DNA of 64,000 nt from Bacillus cereus G9842 (GCF_000021305.1 NC_011772.1:147001-211000), one strand, 5' to 3'. Counted from the stretch's first letter, positions 1 through 12,660 are shown. The notes: generated from the letters alone by a model not told the origin. Program-made: numbers and translations.

Positions 1-77
1 AACTATCTCTCATATATAAATGTATGTTCTTTGAAAACTAGATAACAGTGTAGCTCATATTTTTTTAATTTTAGTTT
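1..77 (+). other. 3' end of 16S-23S rRNA spacer
   Basis: AT-rich sequence directly before the mature 23S start. It carries no tRNA in the visible part. The 16S gene, if present as usual, lies upstream of the window. Confidence 0.7.
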
Positions 78-2999
<2,922 letters not shown>

Positions 3000-3053
3000 A
3001 TAATATGTAGCAATGTTATCTAGTTTTGAAGGAATATATATTTAAAATTCCTT

Positions 3054-3081
3054 TTGACATTCTGAAAAGAATGTGTATAAT
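3054..3081 (+). promoter_or_regulatory. Consensus sigma-A-type promoter between 23S and 5S
   Basis: TTGACA at 3054-3059, a 16-bp spacer, then TATAAT at 3076-3081. Both hexamers are perfect. Transcription would start about 3088, essentially at the 5' end of mature 5S rRNA. It could drive 5S and the tRNA cluster independently of the main rRNA promoters. This is inferred from sequence only. Confidence 0.6.
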
Positions 3082-3089
3082 GATAAAAG

Positions 3090-3205
3090 TCTGGTAATGA
3101 TGGCAGAGAGGTCACACCCGTTCCCATACCGAACACGGAAGTTAAGCTCTCTAGCGCCGATGGTAGTTGGGACCTTGTCCCTGTGAGAGTAGGACGTTGC
3201 CAGGC
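3090..3205 (+). rRNA. 5S ribosomal RNA
   Basis: 116-nt 5S rRNA. The 5' TCTGGTAATGATGGC and 3' GTTGCCAGGC segments pair as helix I. The central CCGAACACGGAAGTTAAG loop is typical. It lies 90 bp after 23S, in the standard rRNA operon order. Confidence 0.97.
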
Positions 3206-3214
3206 TTGTATTGT

Positions 3215-3289
3215 TCCGCAGTAGCTCAGCGGTAGAGCTATCGGCTGTTAACCGATCGGTCGTAGGTTCGATTCCTACCTGCGGAGCCA
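3215..3289 (+). tRNA. tRNA-Asn (GTT)
   Basis: Cloverleaf with acceptor TCCGCAG/CTGCGGA, anticodon loop CTGTTAA and T-arm GGTTCGATTCC. The 3' CCA is encoded. First of nine tRNAs behind the rRNA operon. Confidence 0.96.
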
Positions 3290-3293
3290 TTAT

Positions 3294-3366
3294 GCTTCCA
3301 TAGCTCAGCTGGTAGAGTACTTCCATGGTAAGGAAGAGGTCACCGGTTCAAGCCCGGTTGGAAGCT
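3294..3366 (+). tRNA. tRNA-Thr (GGT)
   Basis: Acceptor GCTTCCA/TGGAAGC with discriminator T, anticodon stem CTTCC/GGAAG around loop ATGGTAA. The 3' CCA is not encoded, so it must be added after transcription. Confidence 0.95.
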
Positions 3367-3387
3367 TGGAAAAGTTTTTAAATTTTT

Positions 3388-3462
3388 GGCCCGTTGGTCA
3401 AGTGGTTAAGACACCGCCCTTTCACGGCGGTAACACGGGTTCGAATCCCGTACGGGTCACCA
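3388..3462 (+). tRNA. tRNA-Glu (TTC)
   Basis: Acceptor GGCCCGT/ACGGGTC, anticodon stem CCGCC/GGCGG around loop CTTTCAC. CCA encoded. Confidence 0.96.
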
Positions 3463-3467
3463 CTTTT

Positions 3468-3543
3468 GGAGGATTAGCTCAGCTGGGAGAGCACCTGCCT
3501 TACAAGCAGGGGGTCGGCGGTTCGATCCCGTCATCCTCCACCA
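3468..3543 (+). tRNA. tRNA-Val (TAC)
   Basis: Acceptor GGAGGAT/ATCCTCC, anticodon loop CTTACAA, CCA encoded. Five bases after tRNA-Glu. Confidence 0.96.
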
Positions 3544-3559
3544 TATATGTTTAAATGTC

Positions 3560-3643
3560 GGAGGGGTAGCGAAGTGGCTAAACGCGGCGGACTGTAAATC
3601 CGCTCCTTCGGGTTCGGCAGTTCGAATCTGCCCCCCTCCACCA
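3560..3643 (+). tRNA. tRNA-Tyr (GTA)
   Basis: Class II tRNA of 84 nt with a long variable arm (TCCTTCGGGTTC region). Anticodon GTA, acceptor GGAGGGG/CCCCTCC, CCA encoded. Confidence 0.96.
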
Positions 3644-3652
3644 TTTTCTTTA

Positions 3653-3680
3653 AAATAACCTGAAAGGGTTTATTTTTTTG
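3653..3680 (+). terminator. Possible weak terminator inside the tRNA cluster
   Basis: AAATAACC pairs imperfectly with GGGTTTATTT and is followed by a T-run. It separates tRNA-Tyr from tRNA-Gln, which sit 65 bp apart, the widest gap in the cluster. Partial termination is possible; the stem is short. Confidence 0.35.
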
Positions 3681-3708
3681 AGAAGATAACCATACTAGTA
3701 AATATTAA

Positions 3709-3783
3709 TGGGCTATAGCCAAGCGGTAAGGCAACGGACTTTGACTCCGTCATGCGCTGGTTCGAATCCAGCTAGCCCAGCCA
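3709..3783 (+). tRNA. tRNA-Gln (TTG)
   Basis: Acceptor TGGGCTA/TAGCCCA, anticodon loop TTTGACT, CCA encoded. Confidence 0.96.
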
Positions 3784-3788
3784 TTTAC

Positions 3789-3864
3789 GAGCCATTAGCT
3801 CAGTTGGTAGAGCATCTGACTTTTAATCAGAGGGTCGAAGGTTCGAATCCTTCATGGCTCACCA
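3789..3864 (+). tRNA. tRNA-Lys (TTT)
   Basis: Acceptor GAGCCAT/ATGGCTC, anticodon stem CTGAC/ATCAG region with loop CTTTTAA, CCA encoded. Confidence 0.96.
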
Positions 3865-3869
3865 TTTTC

Positions 3870-3941
3870 GCGGAAGTAGTTCAGTGGTAGAATACAACCT
3901 TGCCAAGGTTGGGGTCGCGGGTTCGAATCCCGTCTTCCGCT
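3870..3941 (+). tRNA. tRNA-Gly (GCC)
   Basis: Acceptor GCGGAAG/CTTCCGC with discriminator T, anticodon GCC in TTGCCAA. CCA not encoded. T-loop sequence is GTTCGAA. Confidence 0.93.
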
Positions 3942-3951
3942 TTATTACTAA

Positions 3952-4024
3952 GGGGCCTTAGCTCAGCTGGGAGAGCGCCTGCCTTGCACGCAGGAGGTCA
4001 GCGGTTCGATCCCGCTAGGCTCCA
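3952..4024 (+). tRNA. tRNA-Ala (TGC)
   Basis: Acceptor GGGGCCT/AGGCTCC with one G-U pair, anticodon loop CTTGCAC. CCA not encoded. Last tRNA of the cluster; a strong terminator follows. Confidence 0.95.
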
Positions 4025-4033
4025 TCTAAATAG

Positions 4034-4066
4034 AAAAAGCTTACATCATACGATGTAAGCTTTTTT
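4034..4066 (+). terminator. Terminator of rRNA-tRNA operon
   Basis: AAAAAGCTTACATC pairs with GATGTAAGCTTTTTT. Perfect stem with T-run, ten bases after tRNA-Ala. Confidence 0.9.
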
Positions 4067-4141
4067 GTGTTTAAAAAGACAACTTTTATATTTATCGTTT
4101 AAAATGAAGAAAACGTAAAAATAAGGGATGGGGGGATAATT

Positions 4142-5287
4142 GTGAAAGTTGTTATTGCATCTGATTCATATAAAGAAAGCCTAAAAGCTATAGAAGTATG
4201 TGGAGCTATTGAAAGAGGTTTTAGAGCGATTTTTCCTAATGCAGAGTATGTGAAAATACCAATTGGAGATGGAGGAGAAGGGACGGTTGAATCACTTGTT
4301 GATGCTACAGGGGGGAGAATTATATCAATTAGTGTGACAGGACCGCTTAGAGAAGGTGTACAAGCTTTTTATGGCATTTCTAAAGATAAAAAGACAGCGT
4401 TTATTGAAATGGCAGCAGCATCAGGATTACAGCACGTTCCAGTTGAAAAGCGCAACCCACTTATTACAACGACAAAAGGAACAGGAGAACTTATATTACA
4501 TGCGCTAGATCAAGGAGTGGGGTACATAATTTTAGGACTTGGAGGAAGTGCTACAAATGATGGTGGGGCAGGTATGTTAGCAGCTTTAGGAGTAAGATTT
4601 ATAAATGACAAGGGTGAAGTAATAGATCCATCTGGAGGCGCATTACATTCAATTGATGCTATTGATTTTTCACAACTGGACCCACGCTTAAAGGGAGTAA
4701 AGATAGAAGCGGCCTGTGATGTGGATAATCCATTAGTCGGAATGCAGGGGGCATCTTTCGTATTTGGGAGACAAAAGGGTGCGAATGTAGAGATGATGAA
4801 AGAGCTAGATGAGAATTTAAAACATTACGCGAATATCCTTAAACGATATGTATCTTTTGATGTATCTGAAATACCTGGTGCAGGGGCAGCAGGAGGAATG
4901 GGAGCGGCTGTTATTTCAGTGTTAAAGGGAGACTTGCGAAGGGGCATTGAAATTGTATTGAATTATACAAATTTCGATAAACATATAGAAGATGCAGATC
5001 TCATTATAACTGGTGAAGGTAGAATAGATGAACAAACTGCATATGGGAAGGCTCCTGTTGGTGTTGCGGGGCGTGCGAAACGTTTTTCTGTGCCTGTAAT
5101 TGCTATTGGAGGGTCTGTATCATCTGATTATCCAGCTGTTTACGAGAAAGGAATAGATGCGGTATTTAGTATTACAACAAGACCGATGACACTAGAAGAA
5201 GCATATAGAGTAGCAGAAGAAAATATTGAAATGACAACGAAGAATATTGCAGCAGTATGGAAAATAGCGTCAGAAAAACACTTCTAA
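4142..5287 (+). CDS. glxK: Glycerate kinase
   Basis: 381-residue protein of the glycerate kinase GlxK/GarK family, which phosphorylates D-glycerate to feed glycolysis; whether the product is 2- or 3-phosphoglycerate cannot be told here. Family signatures seen: the N-terminal VIASDSYKESL, IGDGGEGTVE (residues 41-50), LGLGGSATND (131-140) and GEGRID (291-296). Length is normal for the family. The start is GTG, preceded by GGATGGGGGG at proper spacing. It stands alone between the tRNA terminator and arginase. No signal peptide or membrane segment, so cytoplasmic. The family call is firm; the physiological source of glycerate is unknown. Confidence 0.92.
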   Translation: MKVVIASDSYKESLKAIEVCGAIERGFRAIFPNAEYVKIPIGDGGEGTVESLVDATGGRIISISVTGPLREGVQAFYGISKDKKTAFIEMAAASGLQHVPVEKRNPLITTTKGTGELILHALDQGVGYIILGLGGSATNDGGAGMLAALGVRFINDKGEVIDPSGGALHSIDAIDFSQLDPRLKGVKIEAACDVDNPLVGMQGASFVFGRQKGANVEMMKELDENLKHYANILKRYVSFDVSEIPGAGAAGGMGAAVISVLKGDLRRGIEIVLNYTNFDKHIEDADLIITGEGRIDEQTAYGKAPVGVAGRAKRFSVPVIAIGGSVSSDYPAVYEKGIDAVFSITTRPMTLEEAYRVAEENIEMTTKNIAAVWKIASEKHF

Positions 5288-5303
5288 ATGTAGGAGTGTT
5301 TTA
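5277..5303 (+). terminator. Terminator of glxK
   Basis: AAACACT pairs with AGTGTTT across the glxK stop codon, followed by TATTATTATT. Modest stem overlapping the last codons. Confidence 0.6.
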
Positions 5304-5497
5304 TTATTATTATTTGATAATAGTGATTGCGATTGTTTCATTAAGTTAACTTTATACATAGAATAGTCTTGAAATTTGATTTTCAACGTGAATATAAGTG
5401 AATAAATTGTATATCCATACAAAAAAATGTCGAGTTGAGTCAGACTATATAAAAGATTTAAAATATTTAGTGAAGGCATAAAAGGGGGATACTATCT

Positions 5498-6391
5498 ATG
5501 AAAAAAGAAATTTCAGTTATTGGAGTTCCAATGGATTTAGGACAGATGCGTCGTGGAGTTGATATGGGACCGAGCGCGATCCGTTATGCAGGGGTAATTG
5601 AAAGAATTGAAGAAATTGGATATGACGTTAAAGATATGGGAGATATATGTATAGAGAGAGAAAAAGAGGTAGATGAAAATACAAAATTAAGAAACCTTAC
5701 ACAAGTTGCAACTGTATGTAATGAATTAGCAAGTAAGGTGGATCATATTATAGAAGAAGGTCGTTTTCCACTTGTATTAGGTGGTGACCATAGTATTGCT
5801 ATCGGTACATTAGCTGGTGTAGCCAAACATTATAAAAACTTAGGTGTTATTTGGTATGATGCACACGGTGATTTAAATACAGAGGAAACTTCACCATCTG
5901 GAAATATTCACGGTATGTCACTTGCAGCAAGTTTAGGTTATGGACATTCTTCACTTGTAGATTTATACGGAGCATATCCAAAGGTGAAAAAAGAGAATGT
6001 TGTAATTATCGGTGCGCGTGCATTAGATGAAGGAGAAAAAGACTTCATTCGCAATGAAGGTATTAAAGTGTTCTCGATGCATGAAATTGATCGTATGGGG
6101 ATGACGGCTGTTATGGAAGAAACAATCGCATATTTATCTCATACTGATGGTGTACACTTATCATTAGATTTAGATGGTCTTGATCCTCATGATGCACCAG
6201 GTGTTGGAACGCCTGTAATTGGTGGTCTATCTTATCGTGAAAGCCACTTGGCGATGGAAATGTTAGCGGAAGCTGATATTATCACATCTGCTGAATTTGT
6301 TGAGGTAAATACGATTTTAGATGAGAGAAATAGAACGGCAACAACAGCAGTTGCTTTAATGGGTTCTTTATTCGGTGAAAAACTAAAATAA
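5498..6391 (+). CDS. rocF: Arginase
   Basis: 297-residue arginase: hydrolyses L-arginine to ornithine and urea, first step of arginine catabolism. Manganese ligands are all present: H98 in GGDHS, D121/H123/D125 in DAHGDLN, D224/D226 in SLDLDGLDP. Length matches Bacillus RocF. ATG start behind AAAAGGGGG. Monocistronic here, unlike the rocDEF operon of B. subtilis; its own terminator follows. No sigma-54 -24/-12 promoter was recognised upstream. Cytoplasmic. Highly confident. Confidence 0.96.
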   Translation: MKKEISVIGVPMDLGQMRRGVDMGPSAIRYAGVIERIEEIGYDVKDMGDICIEREKEVDENTKLRNLTQVATVCNELASKVDHIIEEGRFPLVLGGDHSIAIGTLAGVAKHYKNLGVIWYDAHGDLNTEETSPSGNIHGMSLAASLGYGHSSLVDLYGAYPKVKKENVVIIGARALDEGEKDFIRNEGIKVFSMHEIDRMGMTAVMEETIAYLSHTDGVHLSLDLDGLDPHDAPGVGTPVIGGLSYRESHLAMEMLAEADIITSAEFVEVNTILDERNRTATTAVALMGSLFGEKLK

Positions 6392-6398
6392 ATGTAAG

Positions 6399-6426
6399 AA
6401 AAGCAACTGAGAAGTTGCTTTTTTTA
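6399..6426 (+). terminator. Terminator of rocF
   Basis: AAGCAACT-GAG-AAGTTGCTT followed by a T-run, a few bases after the rocF stop. Confidence 0.88.
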
Positions 6427-6520
6427 TTTGAAAATAGGCGTATAATAATGATTTATATTATACTGTAAGATAAAAATGTTTGACATCTTACCAATTTGAG
6501 CTAAAGGGGGTTGTTTGTAA

Positions 6521-6548
6521 TTGTCGTTTGTTTCATGTATGGTATAAT
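6521..6548 (+). promoter_or_regulatory. Promoter of cdaA-cdaR-glmM operon
   Basis: TTGTCG at 6521-6526, 16-bp spacer, TATAAT at 6543-6548. It lies about 90 bp ahead of cdaA. Confidence 0.55.
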
Positions 6549-6639
6549 TAACTAGTTGTTGGAAATACATACAGATAGAGCATAAAACAATATTTCAATA
6601 TATGGATAGAATTGCTCGTAAGTAGGAGGAAGGGATAGC

Positions 6640-7461
6640 ATGCCTTTTGAAGATACGACCATTTTGAAATATCTTAGTACGGCATTAGATATTGCCATTG
6701 TATGGTTTATTATATATAAGCTGATTCTCATAATCCGAGGGACGAAAGCTGTTCAACTTTTAAAAGGGATTACAGTTATCATTGTCGTTAAGATGATTAG
6801 TATTTTCCTTGAATTGCATACGTTATCTTGGCTAACTGAACAAGTATTAACATGGGGATTTTTAGCCGTTATTATTATCTTTCAGCCAGAATTGCGAAGA
6901 GCACTTGAGCAGCTAGGGCGCGGGAGTTTATTTTCGCGTGGTGGACCGTATGAGGATGATGAACCTGAAATGGTTGCAACAGCGATAGCAAAAGCAACCG
7001 AATATATGGGGAAACGTAGAATTGGTGCATTAATTACTTTGTCAAAAGAGACCGGTATGGGTGATTATGTGGAAACGGGTATTCCGCTGAATGCAAACGT
7101 ATCATCGGAATTACTTATTAATATTTTCATTCCAAATACACCTCTTCATGACGGAGCGGTAATTATGCAAGGAAGTACAATTAAAGCAGCAGCATGCTAT
7201 CTTCCATTATCAGAAAGTCCGTTTATTTCTAAAGAATTAGGAACTAGACATCGTGCTGCAATGGGAGTTAGTGAAGTTACTGATAGTATTACAGTAGTTG
7301 TGTCTGAAGAAACTGGTCAAATTTCTTTAACGAAAAATGGTAAGTTGCATCGTGATTTGAAGACAGAACAGCTGAAGGATATGTTATTAGCTGAATTTAG
7401 TGGGAACGAAAAAACGACTTCTTCGTCTTTATGGAATTGGAGGAGAAAGCGTCATGGATAA
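6640..7461 (+). CDS. cdaA: Diadenylate cyclase CdaA (c-di-AMP synthase)
   Basis: 273-residue membrane enzyme (also called DacA or YbbP) that condenses two ATP into c-di-AMP, the second messenger for potassium, osmolyte and cell-wall control. Three predicted membrane helices lie within residues 10-85. The DAC domain follows, with its catalytic DGA motif (D171-A173 in LHDGAVI) and the GTRHRAA motif (201-207). ATG start after AGTAGGAGGAAGGG. First gene of the conserved cdaA-cdaR-glmM operon; its end overlaps cdaR by 8 bp. All family hallmarks are present. Confidence 0.96.
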   Translation: MPFEDTTILKYLSTALDIAIVWFIIYKLILIIRGTKAVQLLKGITVIIVVKMISIFLELHTLSWLTEQVLTWGFLAVIIIFQPELRRALEQLGRGSLFSRGGPYEDDEPEMVATAIAKATEYMGKRRIGALITLSKETGMGDYVETGIPLNANVSSELLINIFIPNTPLHDGAVIMQGSTIKAAACYLPLSESPFISKELGTRHRAAMGVSEVTDSITVVVSEETGQISLTKNGKLHRDLKTEQLKDMLLAEFSGNEKTTSSSLWNWRRKRHG

Positions 7462-8941
7462 GTTAATGGAGAATCATTGGTTTTTAAAAGGGATCTCATT
7501 ACTATTGGCGTGTATGCTTTTTATGTCAGCGACGTTAACTGAAAAAAATACGACATCAGGTATATTACCTTTTGCAAATGATACGAAAGAAACATTAACT
7601 AATTATGCGATTAACCTTAAGTATGATGAGGAGAAATATATTGTAAGTGGTATTCCAGCAGAGGGCGTTAAGGTGAAGTTAGAAGGCCCAAAAGCATCAG
7701 TTGCTACAGTAAAAGCAAAAAAACAATTTGACATACCAATTGATTTGCGAGATAGTCCAAAAGGAACTTATGAGATTTCTTTAAAAACGAACGGGCTTCC
7801 AGATGATGTGAAAGGAACAGTTCAGCCATCAACAATTAAAGTTACTCTTCATGAAAAGGCGAGAAAATATGTTCATGTAGATTTGAAATTATCAAATGAG
7901 GATCAGATGCCAGCGGGGGCTACTCTCGAAAAATCAAGCCTTAAACCGGATACTGTTGAGGTAGTTGGGACGAAAGAAGAAATTGAAAGCATTTCATCTG
8001 CCAAAGCGTATGTTGATTTAAAAGGTGTTAATAAAACTGTTACAAAAACGCCCGAAGTTACATTATACAATAAAGAAGGAAAACGTTTAAATGTAAGAAC
8101 AAGTCCATCTAAGATTAGTGTAACGTTGAATGTGGCAACGCAAACTACAGCCAATAATACTGAAAAAACTGTTCCTGTAACGTATACGAAGAAGGGGAGT
8201 TTAGCAGAAGGGTTGGCAGTTACAAATATCAGTGTCGAGCCGAGAGAAGTAACGATAGCTGGTCCAAAAGATATTTTGGATAATATACAATCGCTAGAGG
8301 GGGTCGAAGTAGATTTTAGTCAATTGACAGAGTCTACAACATTCGATGCCTCTGTTTTATTACCCAAGGGTGTAACAAGTGCAAAACCGAATCAAGTGAA
8401 GGTTTCGGTGGGAGTACAAAAAACAAAACAAACGAAAACAAAAACGATTGATGGTATCCCAATCCAAAAAAATGGACTTTCTAAAGATGTTACGGCTCAG
8501 CTAATTTCGCCGCAAGATGAAAAGATAAGTGTTGATATTTCAGGAGAAGCAAGTATAGTAGATAAAATAACAGCTGCTCAAATAACAGCGGTAATTAATC
8601 TGCAAAATGTATCTTCAGGGACGAAAGATATTTCTATTCAAGTGAGTGGTCCTGGTAATATTTCAATAGAGCCAAAACAAAAAAGTGCTAAAGTTACTAT
8701 TGTAAAGAAAGAAAAACCAGATAAAGAAGTACAGGGTAACGGTCAACAACCGGATTCAAACACCAATCAAGAAAATCAAAATGAGAAGCCAAAAAATCCT
8801 GAACCCGATCCAGAAAAGGAAAAGGAACAGGAAAATAATCAAAACCAAAATCAAGATAAAGATAAAGAAACTAGTCAAGAACCAACAGTAGATAACCATA
8901 ATCAAAAAGAGCAAGAAAAAGGAGCGAATCATAATGGGTAA
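7454..8941 (+). CDS. cdaR: CdaR, YbbR-domain regulator of CdaA
   Basis: 495-residue extracytoplasmic protein with an N-terminal membrane anchor ([16 protein letters not shown]) and about four YbbR repeats. In related Firmicutes it binds CdaA and tunes c-di-AMP output. The C-terminal 70-80 residues are a low-complexity tail rich in E, K, N, Q, P and D, after the last YbbR repeat. The start chosen is the ATG at 7454 behind GGAGGAGAAAGCG; an in-frame upstream ATG at 7400 lies inside cdaA and lacks its own site. Overlaps cdaA by 8 bp and glmM by 8 bp, so translation is probably coupled. Confidence 0.93.
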   Translation: MDKLMENHWFLKGISLLLACMLFMSATLTEKNTTSGILPFANDTKETLTNYAINLKYDEEKYIVSGIPAEGVKVKLEGPKASVATVKAKKQFDIPIDLRDSPKGTYEISLKTNGLPDDVKGTVQPSTIKVTLHEKARKYVHVDLKLSNEDQMPAGATLEKSSLKPDTVEVVGTKEEIESISSAKAYVDLKGVNKTVTKTPEVTLYNKEGKRLNVRTSPSKISVTLNVATQTTANNTEKTVPVTYTKKGSLAEGLAVTNISVEPREVTIAGPKDILDNIQSLEGVEVDFSQLTESTTFDASVLLPKGVTSAKPNQVKVSVGVQKTKQTKTKTIDGIPIQKNGLSKDVTAQLISPQDEKISVDISGEASIVDKITAAQITAVINLQNVSSGTKDISIQVSGPGNISIEPKQKSAKVTIVKKEKPDKEVQGNGQQPDSNTNQENQNEKPKNPEPDPEKEKEQENNQNQNQDKDKETSQEPTVDNHNQKEQEKGANHNG

Positions 8942-10280
8942 ATATTTTGGTACAGATGGAGTACGCGGAGTTGCAAATAAGGAGTTAACACCTGAATTAG
9001 CTTTCAAAATTGGGCGTTTTGGTGGTTATGTATTAACAAAAGATACAGATCGTCCAAAAGTAATTATCGGTCGTGATACACGTGTATCTGGCCATATGTT
9101 AGAAGGAGCTTTAGTAGCAGGTCTATTATCAACTGGAGCAGAAGTAATGCGCCTTGGCGTTATTTCTACACCGGGTGTTGCTTATTTAACAAAAGCACTA
9201 GACGCACAAGCGGGTGTTATGATTTCTGCATCTCATAATCCAGTACAAGATAACGGTATTAAATTCTTTGGTTCAGACGGCTTTAAATTAACAGATGAGC
9301 AAGAAGCTGAAATTGAAGCTTTATTAGACAAAGAAGTTGATGAACTACCACGTCCAACAGGTACTAACCTTGGACAAGTGAGCGATTACTTTGAAGGTGG
9401 ACAAAAATATTTACAATACATTAAACAAACTGTTGAAGAAGACTTCTCTGGCCTACATATCGCTTTAGATTGTGCACATGGTGCCACATCTTCTTTAGCT
9501 CCATACTTATTTGCAGATTTAGAAGCTGATATTTCAACAATGGGGACTTCACCGAACGGTATGAATATTAACGAAGGTGTAGGATCTACACATCCAGAAG
9601 TATTGGCTGAATTAGTAAAAGAAAAAGGTGCTGACATCGGACTTGCTTTTGATGGCGATGGCGACCGTTTAATTGCTGTAGACGAAAAAGGAAACATCGT
9701 TGACGGTGATCAAATTATGTTTATTTGTGCGAAATACATGAAAGAAACTGGTCAATTAAAACATAATACAGTTGTTTCAACTGTTATGAGTAATTTAGGT
9801 TTCTACAAAGCACTTGAAGCAAACAATATTACAAGCGATAAAACAGCAGTTGGTGACCGCTACGTAATGGAAGAGATGAAACGCGGTGGTTACAACTTAG
9901 GTGGAGAACAATCAGGCCATATTATCTTACTTGATTACATTACAACTGGTGACGGAATGTTAAGTGCACTTCAACTTGTAAACATCATGAAAATGACGAA
10001 AAAACCATTATCTGAGCTTGCAGGAGAAATGACGAAATTCCCACAATTGCTAGTAAACGTTCGTGTAACAGATAAAAAATTAGCATTAGAAAATGAAAAA
10101 ATTAAAGAAATTATTCGTGTTGTAGAGGAAGAAATGAACGGTGATGGCCGTATTCTTGTTCGTCCATCTGGAACAGAGCCACTTATTCGTGTAATGGCAG
10201 AAGCACCAACACAAGAAGTTTGTGATGCATTTGTACATCGCATTGTAGAAGTTGTGAAAGCTGAAGTTGGCGCTGAATAA
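8934..10280 (+). CDS. glmM: Phosphoglucosamine mutase
   Basis: 448-residue enzyme converting glucosamine-6-phosphate to glucosamine-1-phosphate for UDP-GlcNAc and peptidoglycan. The phosphoserine loop is ISASHNP with S100 as the active serine. The metal-binding loop DGDGDR is at 240-245 and the C-terminal phosphate-binding [10 protein letters not shown] is intact. Full family length. Third gene of the cdaA operon; GlmM is reported to bind and restrain CdaA, linking c-di-AMP to wall precursor supply. Start overlaps the cdaR end, with AAAAAGGAGCG as ribosome site. Confidence 0.97.
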   Translation: MGKYFGTDGVRGVANKELTPELAFKIGRFGGYVLTKDTDRPKVIIGRDTRVSGHMLEGALVAGLLSTGAEVMRLGVISTPGVAYLTKALDAQAGVMISASHNPVQDNGIKFFGSDGFKLTDEQEAEIEALLDKEVDELPRPTGTNLGQVSDYFEGGQKYLQYIKQTVEEDFSGLHIALDCAHGATSSLAPYLFADLEADISTMGTSPNGMNINEGVGSTHPEVLAELVKEKGADIGLAFDGDGDRLIAVDEKGNIVDGDQIMFICAKYMKETGQLKHNTVVSTVMSNLGFYKALEANNITSDKTAVGDRYVMEEMKRGGYNLGGEQSGHIILLDYITTGDGMLSALQLVNIMKMTKKPLSELAGEMTKFPQLLVNVRVTDKKLALENEKIKEIIRVVEEEMNGDGRILVRPSGTEPLIRVMAEAPTQEVCDAFVHRIVEVVKAEVGAE

Positions 10281-10296
10281 TTAGCTGAATTTATAT

Positions 10297-10328
10297 GAAA
10301 AAGGAGCACAATAAGTGCTCCTTTTTCA
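10297..10328 (+). terminator. Terminator of cdaA-cdaR-glmM
   Basis: AAAAAGGAGCAC-aataa-GTGCTCCTTTTT, perfect 12-bp stem. Confidence 0.92.
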
Positions 10329-10358
10329 TATGTTTTATAGACGATGAAAAAAATTTCA

Positions 10359-10386
10359 TTGACGGTTTATCCATGTTTGTTATAAG
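10359..10386 (+). promoter_or_regulatory. glmS promoter
   Basis: TTGACG at 10359-10364, 16-bp spacer, TATAAG at 10381-10386. Predicted start lies about 35-40 bp ahead of the ribozyme cleavage site. Confidence 0.6.
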
Positions 10387-10430
10387 ATGGTCTTGTTCTT
10401 TTTCTCAAAGGAAATATTGTAAATTATAAA

Positions 10431-10572
10431 AGCGCCAGAACTACAAATAGTGTAGTTGACGAGGTGGGGTTTATCGAGATTTCGGCGGATGACTCCCGGT
10501 TGTTCATCACAACCGCAAACTTTTACTTAAATCATTAAGGTGACTTAGTGGACAAAGGTGAAAGTGTGATGA
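10431..10572 (+). ncRNA. glmS self-cleaving ribozyme (GlcN6P riboswitch)
   Basis: Sequence from AGCGCCAGAACTAC to AAAGTGTGATGA is the glmS ribozyme. Cleavage occurs between A10431 and G10432 when glucosamine-6-phosphate binds, destabilising glmS mRNA. Recognisable parts are the GCGCC cleavage segment, the GACGAGGTGGGGTTTATCGAG core, the GGCGGATGACTCCCGG pseudoknot region and the P3-P4 arms. It sits in the expected place upstream of glmS and closes the feedback loop on amino-sugar supply. Confidence 0.96.
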
Positions 10573-10644
10573 GAGAAGAGGAACGGATGAAAACTAGCTG
10601 TATAAGTATATACGGACTTAAACCCAATCGAGAGGAAGGTGAAA

Positions 10645-10758
10645 GCCGTTACAAGCTTACAGGGCTAGCAATATGTAATCCGTTTTTTAGTATAAATAAA
10701 AATGGTATCGGACTATGTCGTTACATGTTCGCAGAGCAGTGTAAGTATTTGTAACGGC
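10645..10758 (+). other. Structured leader between ribozyme and glmS start
   Basis: About 190 nt separate the ribozyme end from the glmS ATG. Within it GCCGTTACA (10645-10653) and CTTACA (10656-10661) pair with TGTAAG (10740-10745) and TGTAACGGC (10750-10758), a 15-bp stem with a small internal loop. It ends 8 bases before the ATG and would cover the region where a Shine-Dalgarno sequence belongs. Nothing in the classical ribozyme explains it. It could be a translational control element or an inserted repeat. Confidence 0.5.
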
Positions 10759-10766
10759 GACTAAAC

Positions 10767-12569
10767 ATGTGTGGAATCGTAGGATTTATTGGAGAGCAAG
10801 ATGCAAAAGAAATTTTATTAAAAGGTTTAGAAAAGCTAGAATATCGTGGATATGATTCAGCAGGTATTGCAGTACAAGCAGAGAACGGTGTTGTTGTATA
10901 CAAAGAAAAAGGCCGTATCGCAAAACTTCGTGAAATCGTAGATGAGAACGTAGCAGCAAGCGTAGGTATCGGACATACACGCTGGGCTACACACGGTGTT
11001 CCAAGTAAAGTAAACGCGCATCCGCATCAAAGTACATCAAAACGCTTTACACTAGTTCATAACGGTGTAATTGAAAACTATGAATTAGTGAAAAAGGAAT
11101 ATTTACAAGATGTAACGTTCGTAAGTGAAACAGATACAGAGATTATCGTACAGCTTATGGAACAACAAGTGAGCACAGGATTAAGTGTAGAAGAAGCGTT
11201 CCGTAATACGCTATCTCTTTTACATGGCTCTTATGCAATCGGATTACTTGATGCTGAAAATCCAAACATGATTTATGTTGCTAAAAACAAAAGCCCGCTA
11301 TTAGTAGGTGTTGGTGACAACTTTAATGTTGTGGCAAGCGACGCTATGGCGATGTTACAAGTTACAGATCAATTTATTGAGTTAATGGATAAAGAAATCG
11401 TAATCGTAACGAAAGAAAGTATTACAATTAAAAACTTACAAGGTGAAACGATTGAACGTGCACCTTTTACAGCGGAATTAGACGCAAGTGATATTGAAAA
11501 GGGAACATATCCTCACTTCATGCTTAAAGAAATCGATGAGCAACCACTTGTAATCCGTAATATAATTCAAAAGTATCAAGATGAAAATGGCGAAATTGAA
11601 TTAAATCAAGACATCCGCAATGCGATTTTAGATAGCGATCGTATTTACATCATTGCATGTGGAACGAGTTATCATGCAGGTCTTGTTGGAAAACAATTTA
11701 TCGAGAAGTTTGCAAAAATGCCAGTTGAAGTACATGTAGCAAGTGAATTCTCTTACAACATGCCATTATTAACAGAAAGACCATTCTTCATTTACATTTC
11801 ACAAAGTGGTGAAACAGCTGATAGCCGTGCAGTACTTGTACAAACAAATGAAATGGGTCATAAAGCATTAACAATTACAAACGTGCCTGGTTCTACTCTT
11901 TCTCGTGAAGCTGATTATACACTTCCATTATACGCTGGACCAGAAATTGCAGTTGCATCAACGAAAGCTTACACAGCACAGCTTGCAGTACTTTCAATTT
12001 TAGCAGCTGATATTGCTAAAGCAAAAGGTGAAGTTCTTGATTTCGATTTAACACACGAACTAGGACTTGTAGCAAATGCAATGATAGAACTTTGTGATCA
12101 AAAAGAAGAAATGGACGCATTAGCAAAACAATTTTTAGCAACAACGCGTAACTGTTTCTTCATCGGACGTAGCGTAGACTTCTACGTAGGATTAGAAGGT
12201 GCGTTAAAACTAAAAGAAATCTCTTACATCCAAGCAGAAGGATTCGCTGGAGGAGAGTTAAAACACGGTACAATCGCTTTAATCGAAAATGGTACACCAG
12301 TTATCGCACTTGCTACACAAGAGCACGTAAACCTTGGAATTCGTGGTAACGTGAAAGAAGTAGTAGCACGCGGTGCTAACCCATGTATCATCTCAATGAA
12401 AGGCTTAGAAATGGAAGGTGACAGCTTCGTATTACCAGCTGTCCACGAAGCACTAGCACCGCTAGTAGCAGTTATTCCATTACAACTTATCTCATACTAC
12501 GCAGCACTTCACCGCGAGTGTGACGTTGATAAGCCACGTAACTTAGCTAAATCTGTTACTGTTGAGTAG
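10767..12569 (+). CDS. glmS: Glutamine-fructose-6-phosphate aminotransferase (isomerizing)
   Basis: 600-residue enzyme making glucosamine-6-phosphate from fructose-6-phosphate and glutamine, the committed step of amino-sugar synthesis. It opens MCGIVGFIG, so Cys2 becomes the N-terminal nucleophile of the glutaminase domain (about residues 1-240). Two SIS isomerase domains follow (about 280-600), ending with the conserved [13 protein letters not shown]. The start is fixed by the need for an N-terminal cysteine, although the ribosome site is weak (no clear GGAGG). Regulated by the upstream ribozyme; works directly before GlmM. Confidence 0.97.
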   Translation: MCGIVGFIGEQDAKEILLKGLEKLEYRGYDSAGIAVQAENGVVVYKEKGRIAKLREIVDENVAASVGIGHTRWATHGVPSKVNAHPHQSTSKRFTLVHNGVIENYELVKKEYLQDVTFVSETDTEIIVQLMEQQVSTGLSVEEAFRNTLSLLHGSYAIGLLDAENPNMIYVAKNKSPLLVGVGDNFNVVASDAMAMLQVTDQFIELMDKEIVIVTKESITIKNLQGETIERAPFTAELDASDIEKGTYPHFMLKEIDEQPLVIRNIIQKYQDENGEIELNQDIRNAILDSDRIYIIACGTSYHAGLVGKQFIEKFAKMPVEVHVASEFSYNMPLLTERPFFIYISQSGETADSRAVLVQTNEMGHKALTITNVPGSTLSREADYTLPLYAGPEIAVASTKAYTAQLAVLSILAADIAKAKGEVLDFDLTHELGLVANAMIELCDQKEEMDALAKQFLATTRNCFFIGRSVDFYVGLEGALKLKEISYIQAEGFAGGELKHGTIALIENGTPVIALATQEHVNLGIRGNVKEVVARGANPCIISMKGLEMEGDSFVLPAVHEALAPLVAVIPLQLISYYAALHRECDVDKPRNLAKSVTVE

Positions 12570-12623
12570 GAGATTGGTAGGTTAATAAATATAGTTATAG
12601 CTTTAAAATAAATTTACAAATTT

Positions 12624-12660
12624 GCACCCCTTTAGATATTTTATCTAAAGGGGTGTTTTT
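12624..12660 (+). terminator. Terminator of glmS
   Basis: CACCCCTTTAGATA pairs perfectly with TATCTAAAGGGGTG, followed by TTTTT. Confidence 0.93.

Noticed and set aside
5300..5497. Sigma-54 promoter for rocF
   Set aside because: No GG-N10-GC -24/-12 pattern with correct spacing was found.
10548..10754. 68-codon frame between ribozyme and glmS
   Set aside because: It begins inside the ribozyme, resembles no protein, and its sequence is better explained by the leader stem.
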